The position numbers and the translations under genes were made by a program. Shown here piece after piece: positions 22,092-34,949 of a DNA stretch of 64,000 bases. Location: positions 192,501-256,500 of the forward strand of contig JAOTOM010004371.1 of assembly GCA_034440615.1 (NCBI GenBank), in the 5' to 3' direction. The notes under the pieces are model-generated. The model worked only from the letters and a program-made list of their open reading frames with translations. It did not search any database and was not told where the DNA came from. Origin of the DNA: Ashinkailepas kermadecensis. Taxonomy: Eukaryota > Arthropoda > Thecostraca > Neolepadidae. The first letter of the stretch is position 1, and every line of letters starts with the position of its first letter.

Positions 22092-25000
22092 CACTGTAAA
22101 AAAAAGAACCCATGGCGCTAAAGGATGCTAATGCAGACACTGTAGCACCAAGAATGTACTCCCACCAGATCCTTGATTATAATTTCCGTATCAAAAAAGC
22201 ATATATGCACTTTATCAGGAACCTTTGGGTGACACAATATTATACATAAACCTTCATGAGGAACATGCACGCTCTTCCATGCTACATGTAGTATGCAACT
22301 GTTGCAACTAAATTCTAGGTTGCATACATGATACTTCAGAAAGTAGCCAGAGTAGCACCTAGATACTTACAGCATGCTCATCGTAAAAAGTGAATGGCCA
22401 ATAAGCACTCTGCGAGCACTACAATAAAGCAGCAAGGTACTTAGCTTGGAACTAGTCTTCTGAACCTTCTACTAATATAAGTATCTATGCAGCAAACCTC
22501 CCGCCATTTTTTCCGCCATTTGTTTTGACTTGGTGCGATATTGGCTGCACGTCCTGGAGGCAAGTTGCGTGTTTCCCCCACTTGTATCACTGTACTCATA
22601 CTGTATTGTTAGCACAACAAATGGGTATAGTTCTCCTGTAGCTGATTCAGTGCAAGCATAAGTTGGGGACGGTGCAATGTACTGTGTAAGGGATATAATT
22701 CATTGATTCTGTTACTGTGAGAACCGGCACAAATCCATAGGGGTAGGCTTATGTGTAAGGGCATGCTTACAAGAGGCAGAATCCTAGCAGAATTCTGGTA
22801 AGTAGTTTCTTTTGCCATAGCTCTACCAGAATTCTGCCTTGTGTAAAGAGCAGTGGGTGTCAAGAAGCACACAGGAGTACAATATGTGGTATTTAAAGAA
22901 GACCCTGGGTGCAAATTAGAGAAAATGCATTGACTGGACTTGCTAAAGCTTCCCAACAACTTTTCTTGTACCATTTCTGTGGGAAATTCGGATGTTCACT
23001 ATTTAAAATCATGCCACTTAGCATTGAAATGGTGGGTCATGCAGACTCCTTCACTGGCGTAATGATATCAAGTGACCGAACACCAGTATGTTTTAGGCAA
23101 TTTAACGTCAGTAGATTTAGGGAATCCACCACCGATAGGTTTGGTTAGATTAGGTCTGGTTAGGTTTGTTTTGTACTTTTATGTAATTCTTCATTATATA
23201 TTATCCCACCAAAAATGGCATTATTGTGCTTTATGGTGTTTGAGAGACAAGTTTTACATACATCCATCTCCATAAAGCAAACAAAGGTGGTAGGTTCAAT
23301 TAGGATGGGTTCAGTGTATTCCCTTTTTTCTCTTTTTTCGGGGATCTCAAAAATAAATTGTAGATTGTTTTTCTTCAAAAGCAGGTAAGGGTAGTTTAGA
23401 TTAGGTGAGGTTAGGTTTTTCTTCATTCGGAACATTGAGAAGAAGATTGTTTCATATTTTTCAAATTTTGATAATTCTTTCTTCAAAGCGAGGTTAGGCG
23501 CTAAGTTAGGTTGTGTTGTATCTTTCTTCTTTTGCCTAACTCTTTTGTTATCCTATCTAACACGAAACCTTTTTTTGGTGTCATTTTGCTTTCCAACTGA
23601 AAAGTAAGCACTTGTGGAGGAAATGAGTGGTCACATCATAATCATGTTCATAAATGTTGCATTGGAGCAAAAAAATCCACGAATTCACAAAAACCCTTAA
23701 AGCACAAATTTACCAACCTGTTTACATAAATATTCATTTCACAAAGAAATGAATATCATATTCATCAAATCACATCAGAAAACACCAAAAAATGGTCTAG
23801 GGGTTCTATCCATTTGGCCAAATGCCTAGGCCAAAGCACATGCATGCTGGATCTGGTTAGGTTGTTGGCAATTTTTTGTGTGGGGGGGGGGGGACTAGGC
23901 AGAGATAGGGGGATTTTCAATGTGCACAGGATTAAGATCATACACATCTATATCCTTGCTACAAGCAACAAGGAACATGCCCACAAAAATAAAAAGAACA
24001 GTTTCTCGGGCAGTGACGAACATGGTACAAAAATGGTCAACAATTGAAAAGTAGGCATTTCTCCTGGGAATGAATGGTTCAATTGTCTTAATGATGTTGA
24101 CAAACATGTTCCAATTCTTTTTTTGAAATGCAATGTTGGGCATACATTCAACATATAGGCACCTACATATTTTTAATTTACCAATTTGTGCTCAGCAGTT
24201 CCTTATGCATACAAAGGTACTTTGCCTTGTGATCATGCTACCCTTTATTGACACCTCCAAGTAGGGTATTTTTTTAGGGGGGGGTATACATGCAGACAAA
24301 ATAGTTGGGCCCAAATGGATTCGGAAGACCCCATATAATCCCATGTTAAAAGTTGAAACTATTGGGGTGATGGCAACATTGGGGGCTGAGGAGCATACAT
24401 ATCTATCCCACGCCACAGAGTAACAGGTTAGTGACATGCACCTATAAACTATCAATGAATTAAAACATTTGACCCTTCTGATAAACAAGTTTATCATTTT
24501 CGGAAGCAGTGGTTTTTTATTGTCCAATCTCTGGAAAAAAATATACTTTTGGAAATGATTTGTATTTCATATTAAGTATTAAGTAACATTGAAAATACAG
24601 AAAAATGTAACATAACCAAGAATTACCTAGCCTAAATTTCCACGCAAGAAAGGAATTATTTTTAAACATCAAATTTCTGAACAATTTTTCGCAAACATTT
24701 TCAATGTAATAAAAACCTAATCTAGCTAACCTAGCCTGATCAGTTTTTGAAGAAGAAAACGAAATTTTGTAATTGGAAAAAAATGAAAATGTATCTAGCA
24801 TACAGCCTATCTTACTTAGCTTACACCTTTGTATGCTCCACCTCCATGGAGGGTAAATGTGTGTAAAACTTGTTTTGGTTACCTTAAACTGCAATAATGC
24901 CATTTGAAAAGCATTTTTAAGATGATTTGGGCTTTAGGGCGCATCAACTGCACTGGTCATCTAGCTTTTAAGATGATTTCTTCTGACAAGAGGTTGGGCT

Positions 25001-25446
25001 GGGTTATGTTATATTATGTTCCCTTTTCTTTCCTAATGCCATTATTCTTGGAACATTTCCCAACTCAAAGCCCCTTTATTGCCTGCCTCCTGAAATGTCA
25101 GCATTTACAGAAGAAGTTATTGGTCATCCAAAACTTGAAATGAAAAGATAATCTCCAGAATTTTCCACAGACAAACTTAATATAACCGAAGCTAACAAAA
25201 CGTATCTCCTGTTTTCTTTATGGAGTCAATATACATGCACAACATGTGCTGTGAATACTTAAAGCACAGCAATTCTAAAATGTGTGCACTCTTGCAGCAA
25301 ATGTTTCCAATTAAATCTCACCAGGTATGGTGTGTAGGTATATTTCCACAATTTTGCAAAACAAAGGGGAAGCCTAGGCATATCATTTGCATGTGACACC
25401 GATTAGCACCGATTAGCACCCAAGGGGTTCTATATTTTTTACAGTG
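22092..25446. mobile_element. 3.36-kb element with CACTGTAAAAAA terminal inverted repeats
   Basis: The left end reads CACTGTAAAAAAAAGAACCC followed by a GCTAA-containing stretch. The right end, reverse-complemented, reads CACTGTAAAAAATATAGAAC then CCC and two GTGCTAATCG copies. So both ends share CACTGTAAAAAA, GAACCC and sub-terminal GCTAA motifs. CACTG termini are known for animal CACTA/CMC-type DNA transposons. The flanks show only a TA on each side, so the superfamily is open. The interior is AT-rich with several TTAGGTTAGG-like patches and short frames on both strands, none of which I recognise as transposase. Probably a non-autonomous or decayed copy. Confidence 0.65.
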
Positions 25447-26559
25447 TATGTGCGAACTGAGCCTTCAACACATTATTGATGCGGGCAAAGCAGTCACACA
25501 ACTGGAAAAAGGCTGCACATATCGTTGGCGGTCTTCTAGTGCACACAGAGGCCAGGAGAAAATATGCTAGTTGTCCACAGCTTTGCCGAGACACCGGAGG
25601 AGCTCGACGGGGAGGAAAAATTCATGAAGGGAACGAGTAAATGAATTTAAATACATGAGGGGATCTTTAACGTCGGGCTAAATCCAGTGCCTCCATGTAC
25701 AGTAGGCAGCTAGGTGTTGGAGACAATATGTTGTCACTCGGGTAACATATTCAGTTTTCTCGAAGAATGTTTAGCTGGGAATTGCAATGCCAGGTGGCAA
25801 AGACAGGCCACGGATTTGGGATCTGGGGGGGGAAGGGGCAGCTTTAGGTCGATTTCATTCGCGCGAATCCATAGGGGTACCATGAAATTTTCGAAATCAG
25901 CCGACTTGCCGGTTAGGAATAGACTGTATTTGAAATGCTTACAACATCCTTGTATGTATCAAAATGTGTCCTTTGATTTTTGTGAGCGACAAATCCCAGC
26001 ATTTACTGACCTCTGCCGCTAGGCTGACCCGACATTACTGCACCATTTGTGACAGAGAAGCTACCCAATCCGGTTACCGAATGTGGGCTCATGAAAGATT
26101 GCAGGCCCTTGCTGTGAACACATTTTCCGTTAGATGAGCACGGCTAGCCATCAGTGAGTGGCCTGTATAAAAAGCATAACTGTCAGGTTGGTCAGGTCGG
26201 GTCGGGTCAATTCGCTCACATGAAAATTGGTTTCGTACATGAAGAAAGCGAGAAGCTCTCTCAAACTTCGCCCTCGGTTGTAGTAATGTTGACAGGCTAT
26301 ATTGAACGAAGCATGCGTGAGCAATATTCAACGAGACACGCGTCGTCGTGCGGACAACACCACGCCGCGACAGCCCGCTGCACTGCTGCATCCCACGACA
26401 TCCCGCTGCACCCCATCATCCCTCCCCTTCGTCAATGTGGGTATCTGTCATGCTTAGACGCGCCCCAGCGCAGTGATATCTCCTAATGGTGATCGGCTCC
26501 ATTTAGTCGGATTATGGACGACCACCGTGCGCCAATGTCGGAGTCCCTGCCGTTCATGG
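25447..26559 (-). other. Intronic sequence, nothing recognised
   Basis: Short frames only, no tandem array, no protein motif. Confidence 0.5.
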
Positions 26560-26745
26560 TATTGCCACACTCCTCCCCCGGTCCGACTGTCACAGTCCAT
26601 CCCTTCGGCGCGACTGTTGCAGTCCCTCCCTCCCTAGGTCTGACCGTCACAGTCTCTGCCTCCCGTCGGCCTGACCGTCACAGTCCCTTCCCTCGGCCCG
26701 ACTACCACGGCCCTTCCCTCGGTACGGCTGTCACAGTCAGGCCAA
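26560..26745. repeat. Decayed ~40-bp tandem repeat
   Basis: Units share CGGTCCGACTGTCACAGTCC / CGGCCTGACCGTCACAGTCC and CCCTCCCTCGG, about five diverged copies. Confidence 0.65.
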
Positions 26746-27100
26746 GAATGCCCAATGTATATTAAATGATGCCCTTGGGTAATTGCGGCGTGCATAATTC
26801 TTTATGTCGTGAAATGAAATAGGGACGCCCAGCATTGATAATTACAATACCAATGCTGGTATGAAGCATAAAGTATGGGGACGCCCAGTATTGGTGCTCG
26901 TCACCTAGTTCGACCGAGTTTGATCCGTAGGTTGTCACATATACCACTATCTAATAATATTTTGGCTCGGTTTTCAGGGAGATGTCCCATTGTTTCACCG
27001 CTGTCCGTAGCATGTGTAGTTCGCAATACGACGAACTTGACCATTCCCAAAGCATTTGCTCCTGTTGATCACTGTAATTGTAGCGAAATTACCATTTAAA

Positions 27101-27352
27101 TCAAATAATAGCTGTATCGATGCGGGCCACTGTGAGTTGCCACTGGGTCTGCCAGCCGCCTGTCAGCCTCAGTAACGGTGGGCGTGTCAAATAATAGCTG
27201 TATCGATGCGGGCCACTGTGGTTGCCACTGGGTCAGCCAGCCGCCTGTCAGCCTCAGTAACGGTGGGCGTGTCAAATAATAGCTGTATCGATGCGGACTG
27301 GGTTGCCACTGGGTCTGCCAGCCGCCTGTCAGCCTCAGTAACGGTGGGCGTG
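27101..27352. repeat. Long-form (85/86-bp) founder units of the giant minisatellite
   Basis: Three units each carry the leader TCAAATAATAGCTGTATCGA before the core CTGGGTCTGCCAGCCGCCTG. The following 52-bp units keep the core but replace the leader with TGCCGACA. Confidence 0.9.
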
Positions 27353-30300
27353 TGCCGACACTGGGTCAGCCAGCCGCCTGTCAGCCTCAGTAACGGTGGG
27401 CGTGTGCCGACACTGGGTCTGCCAGCCGCCTGTCAGCCTCAGTAACGGTGGGCGTGTGCCGACACTGGGTCTGCCAGCCGCCTGTCAGCCTCAGTAACGG
27501 TGGGCGTGTGCCGACACTGGGTCTGCCAGCCGCCTGTCAGCCTCAGTAACGGTGGGCGTGTGCCGACACTGGGTCTGCCAGCCGCCTGTCAGCCTCAGTA
27601 ACGGTGGGCGTGTGCCGACACTGGGTCTGCCAGCCGCCTGTCAGCCTCAGTAACGGTGGGCGTGTGCCGACACTGGGTCTGCCAGCCGCCTGTCAGCCTC
27701 AGTAACGGTGGGCGTGTGCCGACACTGGGTCTGCCAGCCGCCTGTCAGCCTCAGTAACGGTGGGCGTGTGCCGACACTGGGTCTGCCAGCCGCCTGTCAG
27801 CCTCAGTAACGGTGGGCGTGTGCCGACACTGGGTCAGCCAGCCGCCTGTCAGCCTCAGTAACGGTGGGCGTGTGCCGACACTGGGTCAGCCAGCCGCCTG
27901 TCAGCCTCAGTAACGGTAGGCGTGTGCCGACACTGGGTCTGCCAGCCGCCTGTCAGCCTCAGTAACGGTGGGCGTGTGCCGACACTGGGTCAGCCAGCCG
28001 CCTGTCAGCCTCAGTAACGGTGGGCGTGTGCCGACACTGGGTCTGCCAGCCGCCTGTCAGCCTCAGTAACGGTGGGCGTGTGCCGACACTGGGTCTGCCA
28101 GCCGCCTGTCAGCCTCAGTAACGGTGGGCGTGTGCCGACACTGGGTCTGCCAGCCGCCTGTCAGCCTCAGTAACGGTGGGCGTGTGCCGACACTGGGTCT
28201 GCCAGCCGCCTGTCAGCCTCAGTAACGGTGGGCGTGTGCCGACACTGGGTCTGCCAGCCGCCTGTCAGCCTCAGTAACGGTGGGCGTGTGCCGACACTGG
28301 GTCTGCCAGCCGCCTGTCAGCCTCAGTAACGGTGGGCGTGTGCCGACACTGGTCTCAGCCGCCTGTCATGCAGTAACGGTGGGGTTGCCACTGGGTCTGC
28401 CAGCCGCCTGTCAGCCTCAGTAACGGTGGGCGTGTGCCGACACTGGGTCTGCCAGCCGCCTGTCAGCCTCAGTAACGGTGGGCGTGTGCCGACACTGGGT
28501 CTGCCAGCCGCCTGTCAGCCTCAGTAACGGTGGGCGTGTGCCGACACTGGGTCTGCCAGCCGCCTGTCAGCCTCAGTAACGGTGGGCGTGTGCCGACACT
28601 GGGTCTGCCAGCCGCCTGTCAGCCTCAGTAACGGTGGGCGTGTGCCGACACTGGGTCTGCCAGCCGCCTGTCAGCCTCAGTAACGGTGGGCGTGTGCCGA
28701 CACTGGGTCTGCCAGCCGCCTGTCAGCCTCAGTAACGGTGGGCGTGTGCCGACACTGGGTCTGCCAGCCGCCTGTCAGCCTCAGTAACGGTGGGCGTGTG
28801 CCGACACTGGGTCTGCCAGCCGCCTGTCAGCCTCAGTAACGGTGGGCGTGTGCCGACACTGGGTCTGCCAGCCGCCTGTCAGCCTCAGTAACGGTGGGCG
28901 TGTGCCGACACTGGGTCTGCCAGCCGCCTGTCAGCCTCAGTAACGGTGGGCGTGTGCCGACACTGGGTCTGCCAGCCGCCTGTCAGCCTCAGTAACGGTG
29001 GGCGTGTGCCGACACTGGGTCTGCCAGCCGCCTGTCAGCCTCAGTAACGGTGGGCGTGTGCCGACACTGGGTCTGCCAGCCGCCTGTCAGCCTCAGTAAC
29101 GGTGGGCGTGTGCCGACACTGGGTCTGCCAGCCGCCTGTCAGCCTCAGTAACGGTGGGCGTGTGCCGACACTGGGTCTGCCAGCCGCCTGTCAGCCTCAG
29201 TAACGGTGGGCGTGTGCCGACACTGGGTCTGCCAGCCGCCTGTCAGCCTCAGTAACGGTGGGCGTGTGCCGACACTGGGTCTGCCAGCCGCCTGTCAGCC
29301 TCAGTAACGGTGGGCGTGTGCCGACACTGGGTCAGCCAGCCGCCTGTCAGCCTCAGTAACGGTGGGCGTGTGCCGACACTGGGTCTGCCAGCCGCCTGTC
29401 AGCCTCAGTAACGGTGGGCGTGTGCCGACACTGGGTCTGCCAGCCGCCTGTCAGCCTCAGTAACGGTGGGCGTGTGCCGACACTGGGTCTGCCAGCCGCC
29501 TGTCAGCCTCAGTAACGGTGGGCGTGTGCCGACACTGGGTCTGCCAGCCGCCTGTCAGCCTCAGTAACGGTGGGCGTGTGCCGACACTGGGTCTGCCAGC
29601 CGCCTGTCAGCCTCAGTAACGGTGGGCGTGTGCCGACACTGGGTCTGCCAGCCGCCTGTCAGCCTCAGTAACGGTGGGCGTGTGCCGACACTGGGTCTGC
29701 CAGCCGCCTGTCAGCCTCAGTAACGGTGGGCGTGTGCCGACACTGGGTCTGCCAGCCGCCTGTCAGCCTCAGTAACGGTGGGCGTGTGCCGACACTGGGT
29801 CTGCCAGCCGCCTGTCAGCCTCAGTAACGGTGGGCGTGTGCCGACACTGGGTCTGCCAGCCGCCTGTCAGCCTCAGTAACGGTGGGCGTGTGCCGACACT
29901 GGGTCTGCCAGCCGCCTGTCAGCCTCAGTAACGGTGGGCGTGTGCCGACACTGGGTCTGCCAGCCGCCTGTCAGCCTCAGTAACGGTGGGCGTGTGCCGA
30001 CACTGGGTCTGCCAGCCGCCTGTCAGCCTCAGTAACGGTGGGCGTGTGCCGACACTGGGTCTGCCAGCCGCCTGTCAGCCTCAGTAACGGTGGGCGTGTG
30101 CCGACACTGGGTCTGCCAGCCGCCTGTCAGCCTCAGTAACGGTGGGCGTGTGCCGACACTGGGTCTGCCAGCCGCCTGTCAGCCTCAGTAACGGTGGGCG
30201 TGTGCCGACACTGGGTCTGCCAGCCGCCTGTCAGCCTCAGTAACGGTGGGCGTGTGCCGACACTGGGTCTGCCAGCCGCCTGTCAGCCTCAGTAACGGTG

Positions 30301-32760
30301 GGCGTGTGCCGACACTGGGTCTGCCAGCCGCCTGTCAGCCTCAGTAACGGTGGGCGTGTGCCGACACTGGGTCTGCCAGCCGCCTGTCAGCCTCAGTAAC
30401 GGTGGGCGTGTGCCGACACTGGGTCTGCCAGCCGCCTGTCAGCCTCAGTAACGGTGGGCGTGTGCCGACACTGGGTCTGCCAGCCGCCTGTCAGCCTCAG
30501 TAACGGTGGGCGTGTGCCGACACTGGGTCAGCCAGCCGCCTGTCAGCCTCAGTAACGGTGGGCGTGTGCCGACACTGGGTCTGCCAGCCGCCTGTCAGCC
30601 TCAGTAACGGTGGGCGTGTGCCGACACTGGGTCTGCCAGCCGCCTGTCAGCCTCAGTAACGGTGGGCGTGTGCCGACACTGGGTCTGCCAGCCGCCTGTC
30701 AGCCTCAGTAACGGTGGGCGTGTGCCGACACTGGGTCTGCCAGCCGCCTGTCAGCCTCAGTAACGGTGGGCGTGTGCCGACACTGGGTCTGCCAGCCGCC
30801 TGTCAGCCTCAGTAACGGTGGGCGTGTGCCGACACTGGGTCTGCCAGCCGCCTGTCAGCCTCAGTAACGGTGGGCGTGTGCCGACACTGGGTCTGCCAGC
30901 CGCCTGTCAGCCTCAGTAACGGTGGGCGTGTGCCGACACTGGGTCTGCCAGCCGCCTGTCAGCCTCAGTAACGGTGGGCGTGTGCCGACACTGGGTCTGC
31001 CAGCCGCCTGTCAGCCTCAGTAACGGTGGGCGTGTGCCGACACTGGGTCTGCCAGCCGCCTGTCAGCCTCAGTAACGGTGGGCGTGTGCCGACACTGGGT
31101 CTGCCAGCCGCCTGTCAGCCTCAGTAACGGTGGGCGTGTGCCGACACTGGGTCTGCCAGCCGCCTGTCAGCCTCAGTAACGGTGGGCGTGTGCCGACACT
31201 GGGTCTGCCAGCCGCCTGTCAGCCTCAGTAACGGTGGGCGTGTGCCGACACTGGGTCTGCCAGCCGCCTGTCAGCCTCAGTAACGGTGGGCGTGTGCCGA
31301 CACTGGGTCTGCCAGCCGCCTGTCAGCCTCAGTAACGGTGGGCGTGTGCCGACACTGGGTCAGCCAGCCGCCTGTCAGCCTCAGTAACGGTGGGCGTGTG
31401 CCGACACTGGGTCTGCCAGCCGCCTGTCAGCCTCAGTAACGGTGGGCGTGTGCCGACACTGGGTCTGCCAGCCGCCTGTCAGCCTCAGTAACGGTGGGCG
31501 TGTGCCGACACTGGGTCTGCCAGCCGCCTGTCAGCCTCAGTAACGGTGGGCGTGTGCCGACACTGGGTCTGCCAGCCGCCTGTCAGCCTCAGTAACGGTG
31601 GGCGTGTGCCGACACTGGGTCTGCCAGCCGCCTGTCAGCCTCAGTAACGGTGGGCGTGTGCCGACACTGGGTCTGCCAGCCGCCTGTCAGCCTCAGTAAC
31701 GGTGGGCGTGTGCCGACACTGGGTCTGCCAGCCGCCTGTCAGCCTCAGTAACGGTGGGCGTGTGCCGACACTGGGTCTGCCAGCCGCCTGTCAGCCTCAG
31801 TAACGGTGGGCGTGTGCCGACACTGGGTCTGCCAGCCGCCTGTCAGCCTCAGTAACGGTGGGCGTGTGCCGACACTGGGTCTGCCAGCCGCCTGTCAGCC
31901 TCAGTAACGGTGGGCGTGTGCCGACACTGGGTCAGCCAGCCGCCTGTCAGCCTCAGTAACGGTGGGCGTGTGCCGACACTGGGTCTGCCAGCCGCCTGTC
32001 AGCCTCAGTAACGGTGGGCGTGTGCCGACACTGGGTCAGCCAGCCGCCTGTCAGCCTCAGTAACGGTGGGCGTGTGCCGACACTGGGTCTGCCAGCCGCC
32101 TGTCAGCCTCAGTAACGGTGGGCGTGTGCCGACACTGGGTCTGCCAGCCGCCTGTCAGCCTCAGTAACGGTGGGCGTGTGCCGACACTGGGTCTGCCAGC
32201 CGCCTGTCAGCCTCAGTAACGGTGGGCGTGTGCCGACACTGGGTCTGCCAGCCGCCTGTCAGCCTCAGTAACGGTGGGCGTGTGCCGACACTGGGTCTGC
32301 CAGCCGCCTGTCAGCCTCAGTAACGGTGGGCGTGTGCCGACACTGGGTCTGCCAGCCGCCTGTCAGCCTCAGTAACGGTGGGCGTGTGCCGACACTGGGT
32401 CTGCCAGCCGCCTGTCAGCCTCAGTAACGGTGGGCGTGTGCCGACACTGGGTCTGCCAGCCGCCTGTCAGCCTCAGTAACGGTGGGCGTGTGCCGACACT
32501 GGGTCTGCCAGCCGCCTGTCAGCCTCAGTAACGGTGGGCGTGTGCCGACACTGGGTCTGCCAGCCGCCTGTCAGCCTCAGTAACGGTGGGCGTGTGCCGA
32601 CACTGGGTCAGCCAGCCGCCTGTCAGCCTCAGTAACGGTGGGCGTGTGCCGACACTGGGTCTGCCAGCCGCCTGTCAGCCTCAGTAACGGTGGGCGTGTG
32701 CCGACACTGGGTCTGCCAGCCGCCTGTCAGCCTCAGTAACGGTGGGCGTGTGCCGACACT
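27353..32760. repeat. Giant 52-bp minisatellite, about 104 copies (5.4 kb)
   Basis: Unit TGCCGACACTGGGTCTGCCA, GCCGCCTGTCAGCCTCAGTA, ACGGTGGGCGTG. Almost all copies are identical apart from a GGTCT/GGTCA variant scattered through the array and one damaged unit at about 28350-28393. As 52 is 1 modulo 3, the unit is read in all frames and stops close each of them, so there is no long frame over 5 kb. It lies in the 31-kb intron. Confidence 0.98.
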
Positions 32761-32973
32761 GCCACTCGGACCGGAAACGGCACAACTTGGGGGTGGTCTC
32801 GCACTTAGGCAATCTACTACAACGTTTTGGGATAATTACTTCCCAGTTTAACTGAGAAATGATTCACTTTGATTCCGTCTAGCCAATTTACTACGGCGTT
32901 TTCAGATAATTACCCCTCAGCTTGGTTTACAAATCATTTACTTTGATTCCGTCCTCCTTAGCTGGTCTCCATG

Positions 32974-33193
32974 CAGTGGCAGATCCAGGAGGACCGGTTG
33001 GGGACGTGGGGGTCTTAACAAGTTATGATTTCGAAACACTTTTAGGATTTTACTAGCTAACATTCGTCAGGTTTGCTAAAGACACTATTTATCTTATAAA
33101 ATGTGTTAGATTTCGAGAAAATGCCATTTTAGTACTAAATATTGGCAAAAAATCACCATTTTGGAGAAGCATGCCCCCCCGGATCCCCCACTG
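32974..33193. mobile_element. Short DNA-transposon-like element, CAGTGG(C/G)(A/G)GATCC ends
   Basis: The left end is CAGTGGCAGATCCAGGAGG; the right end, reverse-complemented, is CAGTGGGGGATCCGGGGGG. The interior shares blocks (TAACATTCGTC, ATTTCGAAA) with 50216-50469, so the two are diverged members of one non-autonomous family. CAGNGG...GATCC ends resemble hAT-type MITEs. No clear 8-bp target duplication was seen. Confidence 0.6.
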
Positions 33194-33954
33194 ACTCTGT
33201 GCGGACTGATTACGATGCGCATGGTTGGAAACGGTCCTGTGAACGGTCTTCACAGATTTTGATAATTGGAAGTTCATTGAATGAATATCCAGCAATTAAC
33301 AATAACATATCCAGCCTAGCAAAAGGCGTGAAAAGAGGAAAATATTTTTTTTTCCAGAAAAGACAACACACGCACCTTTCCCGGATACCAAGCCTATGAT
33401 CTATGCTACCAGAGCATAGTGTCCAGGCACTATGCTCAATCCAGCAGCGAAACTTTCTGCTTTTGGTTGAGAACGCATACCAGCGGTGCCAGCCATAGCC
33501 ATAAGGTTGGCTGGCATTGCTCACCATTGAACATAGCCATTGCAGGAATACCCTGCAGAACATTCCATGTTAGCGGTATCGTTCCATGAACATGATGAGA
33601 TGGATATATTTTGCGATGCGTGTGGACGGGGACCGGGAAAATTGCACCAAGCACATAATCACTGAATATATTATCTTTTGAACGCATATGAGGCGTATTA
33701 CTTGACCGCGGGGAATACCAAGTGCGCAAAATATGAATGCTATTACGGTATGAAAGCCAACACTAACAGAAAGACCCCGTTCATTACTTCGCATTTTCTA
33801 GCATGCTTTTTCTTGAGCATACGATAAGCGGAGCTTGTTGGTTGAATTGAGACAACACCACCTCCTTGCTAAATCCAACGGCGGCGCCACTGTGTGGTGC
33901 GTGGCGGACGCACCCCACATGCATTTTCCTGTGGGGATCGTACTCCACAGTCGA
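33194..33954 (-). other. Intronic sequence, nothing recognised
   Basis: Overlapping short frames on both strands, no family motif. GGCGGCGCCACTG at about 33881 resembles a transposon end. Confidence 0.5.
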
Positions 33955-34509
33955 GGAAGACGGCCCATCTCTGACTGTAGACTGACCTACTGAGGCACCC
34001 TACGTTATCAGAAGGCGGCCCATCTCTGACTGTAGACTGACCTACTGAGGCACCCTACGTTATCAGAAGACGGCCCATCTCTGACTGTAGACTGACCTAC
34101 TGAGGAACCCTACGTTATCAGAAGGCGGCCCATCTCTGACTGTAGACTGACCTACTGAGGCACCCTACGTTATCAGAAGACGGCCCATCTCTGACTGTAG
34201 ACTGACCTACTGAGGAACCCTACGTTATCAGAAGGCGGCCCATCTCTGACTGTGGACTGACCTACTGAGGCACCCTACGTTATCAGAAGACGGCCCATCT
34301 CTGACTGTAGACTGACCTACTGAGGCACCCTACGTTATCAGAAGGCGGCCCATCTCTGACTGTGGACTGACCTACTGAGGCACCCTACGTTATCAGAAGA
34401 CGGCCCATCTCTGACCGTGGACTGACCTACTGAGGCACCCTACGTTATCAGAAGACGGCCCATCTCTGACTGTAGACTGACCTACTGAGGAATCCTACGT
34501 TATCAGAAG
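33955..34509. repeat. 55-bp minisatellite, 10 copies, dimeric higher-order pattern
   Basis: Unit GACGGCCCATCTCTGACTGT, AGACTGACCTACTGAGGCAC, CCTACGTTATCAGAA. Units 1 to 8 alternate GAAGACGG and GAAGGCGG at their start, giving a 110-bp higher-order period; a C/A change in GAGGCACC/GAGGAACC is partly linked. Confidence 0.93.
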
Positions 34510-34949
34510 ACGAACGAACTGGCGGCACGTGACGAACAATGTGTTACGTATTTACCAATTGCGATACACAGTATGGACCAAGTGTGATGCGACACTCCAT
34601 TAATTTTAATCATGATGGCCAGAGATATAACTAAATGTAAGCGTGCCAGTTAAGAACAATTATAAACGGGCAACAAAGAGATGTTTTCCATTCACAAATA
34701 TAGCTTGACTCGACCACTGTGGGTGAACAGGATTTTCGGACTCTGACTCGGAATGAAAATGTGGTATGCAAGCACACGGCACGTTGGTTGATACTTGTTG
34801 CTCAACTATTGCAGCCATATGTGTTGTTGCAATAGCTCCGGCCGATGCCCTGCGGGCTCTGGCTCGTCTGATCGATTATTACCCATGCGTGACATTCCAA
34901 GACAAATGTAATTCAATCTGTCTGAGAGGTGAAATGAAACTAAACCTGT

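Noticed and set aside
27353..32760. CRISPR array
   Set aside because: Units are contiguous with no variable spacers, the setting is a eukaryotic intron and there are no cas genes.
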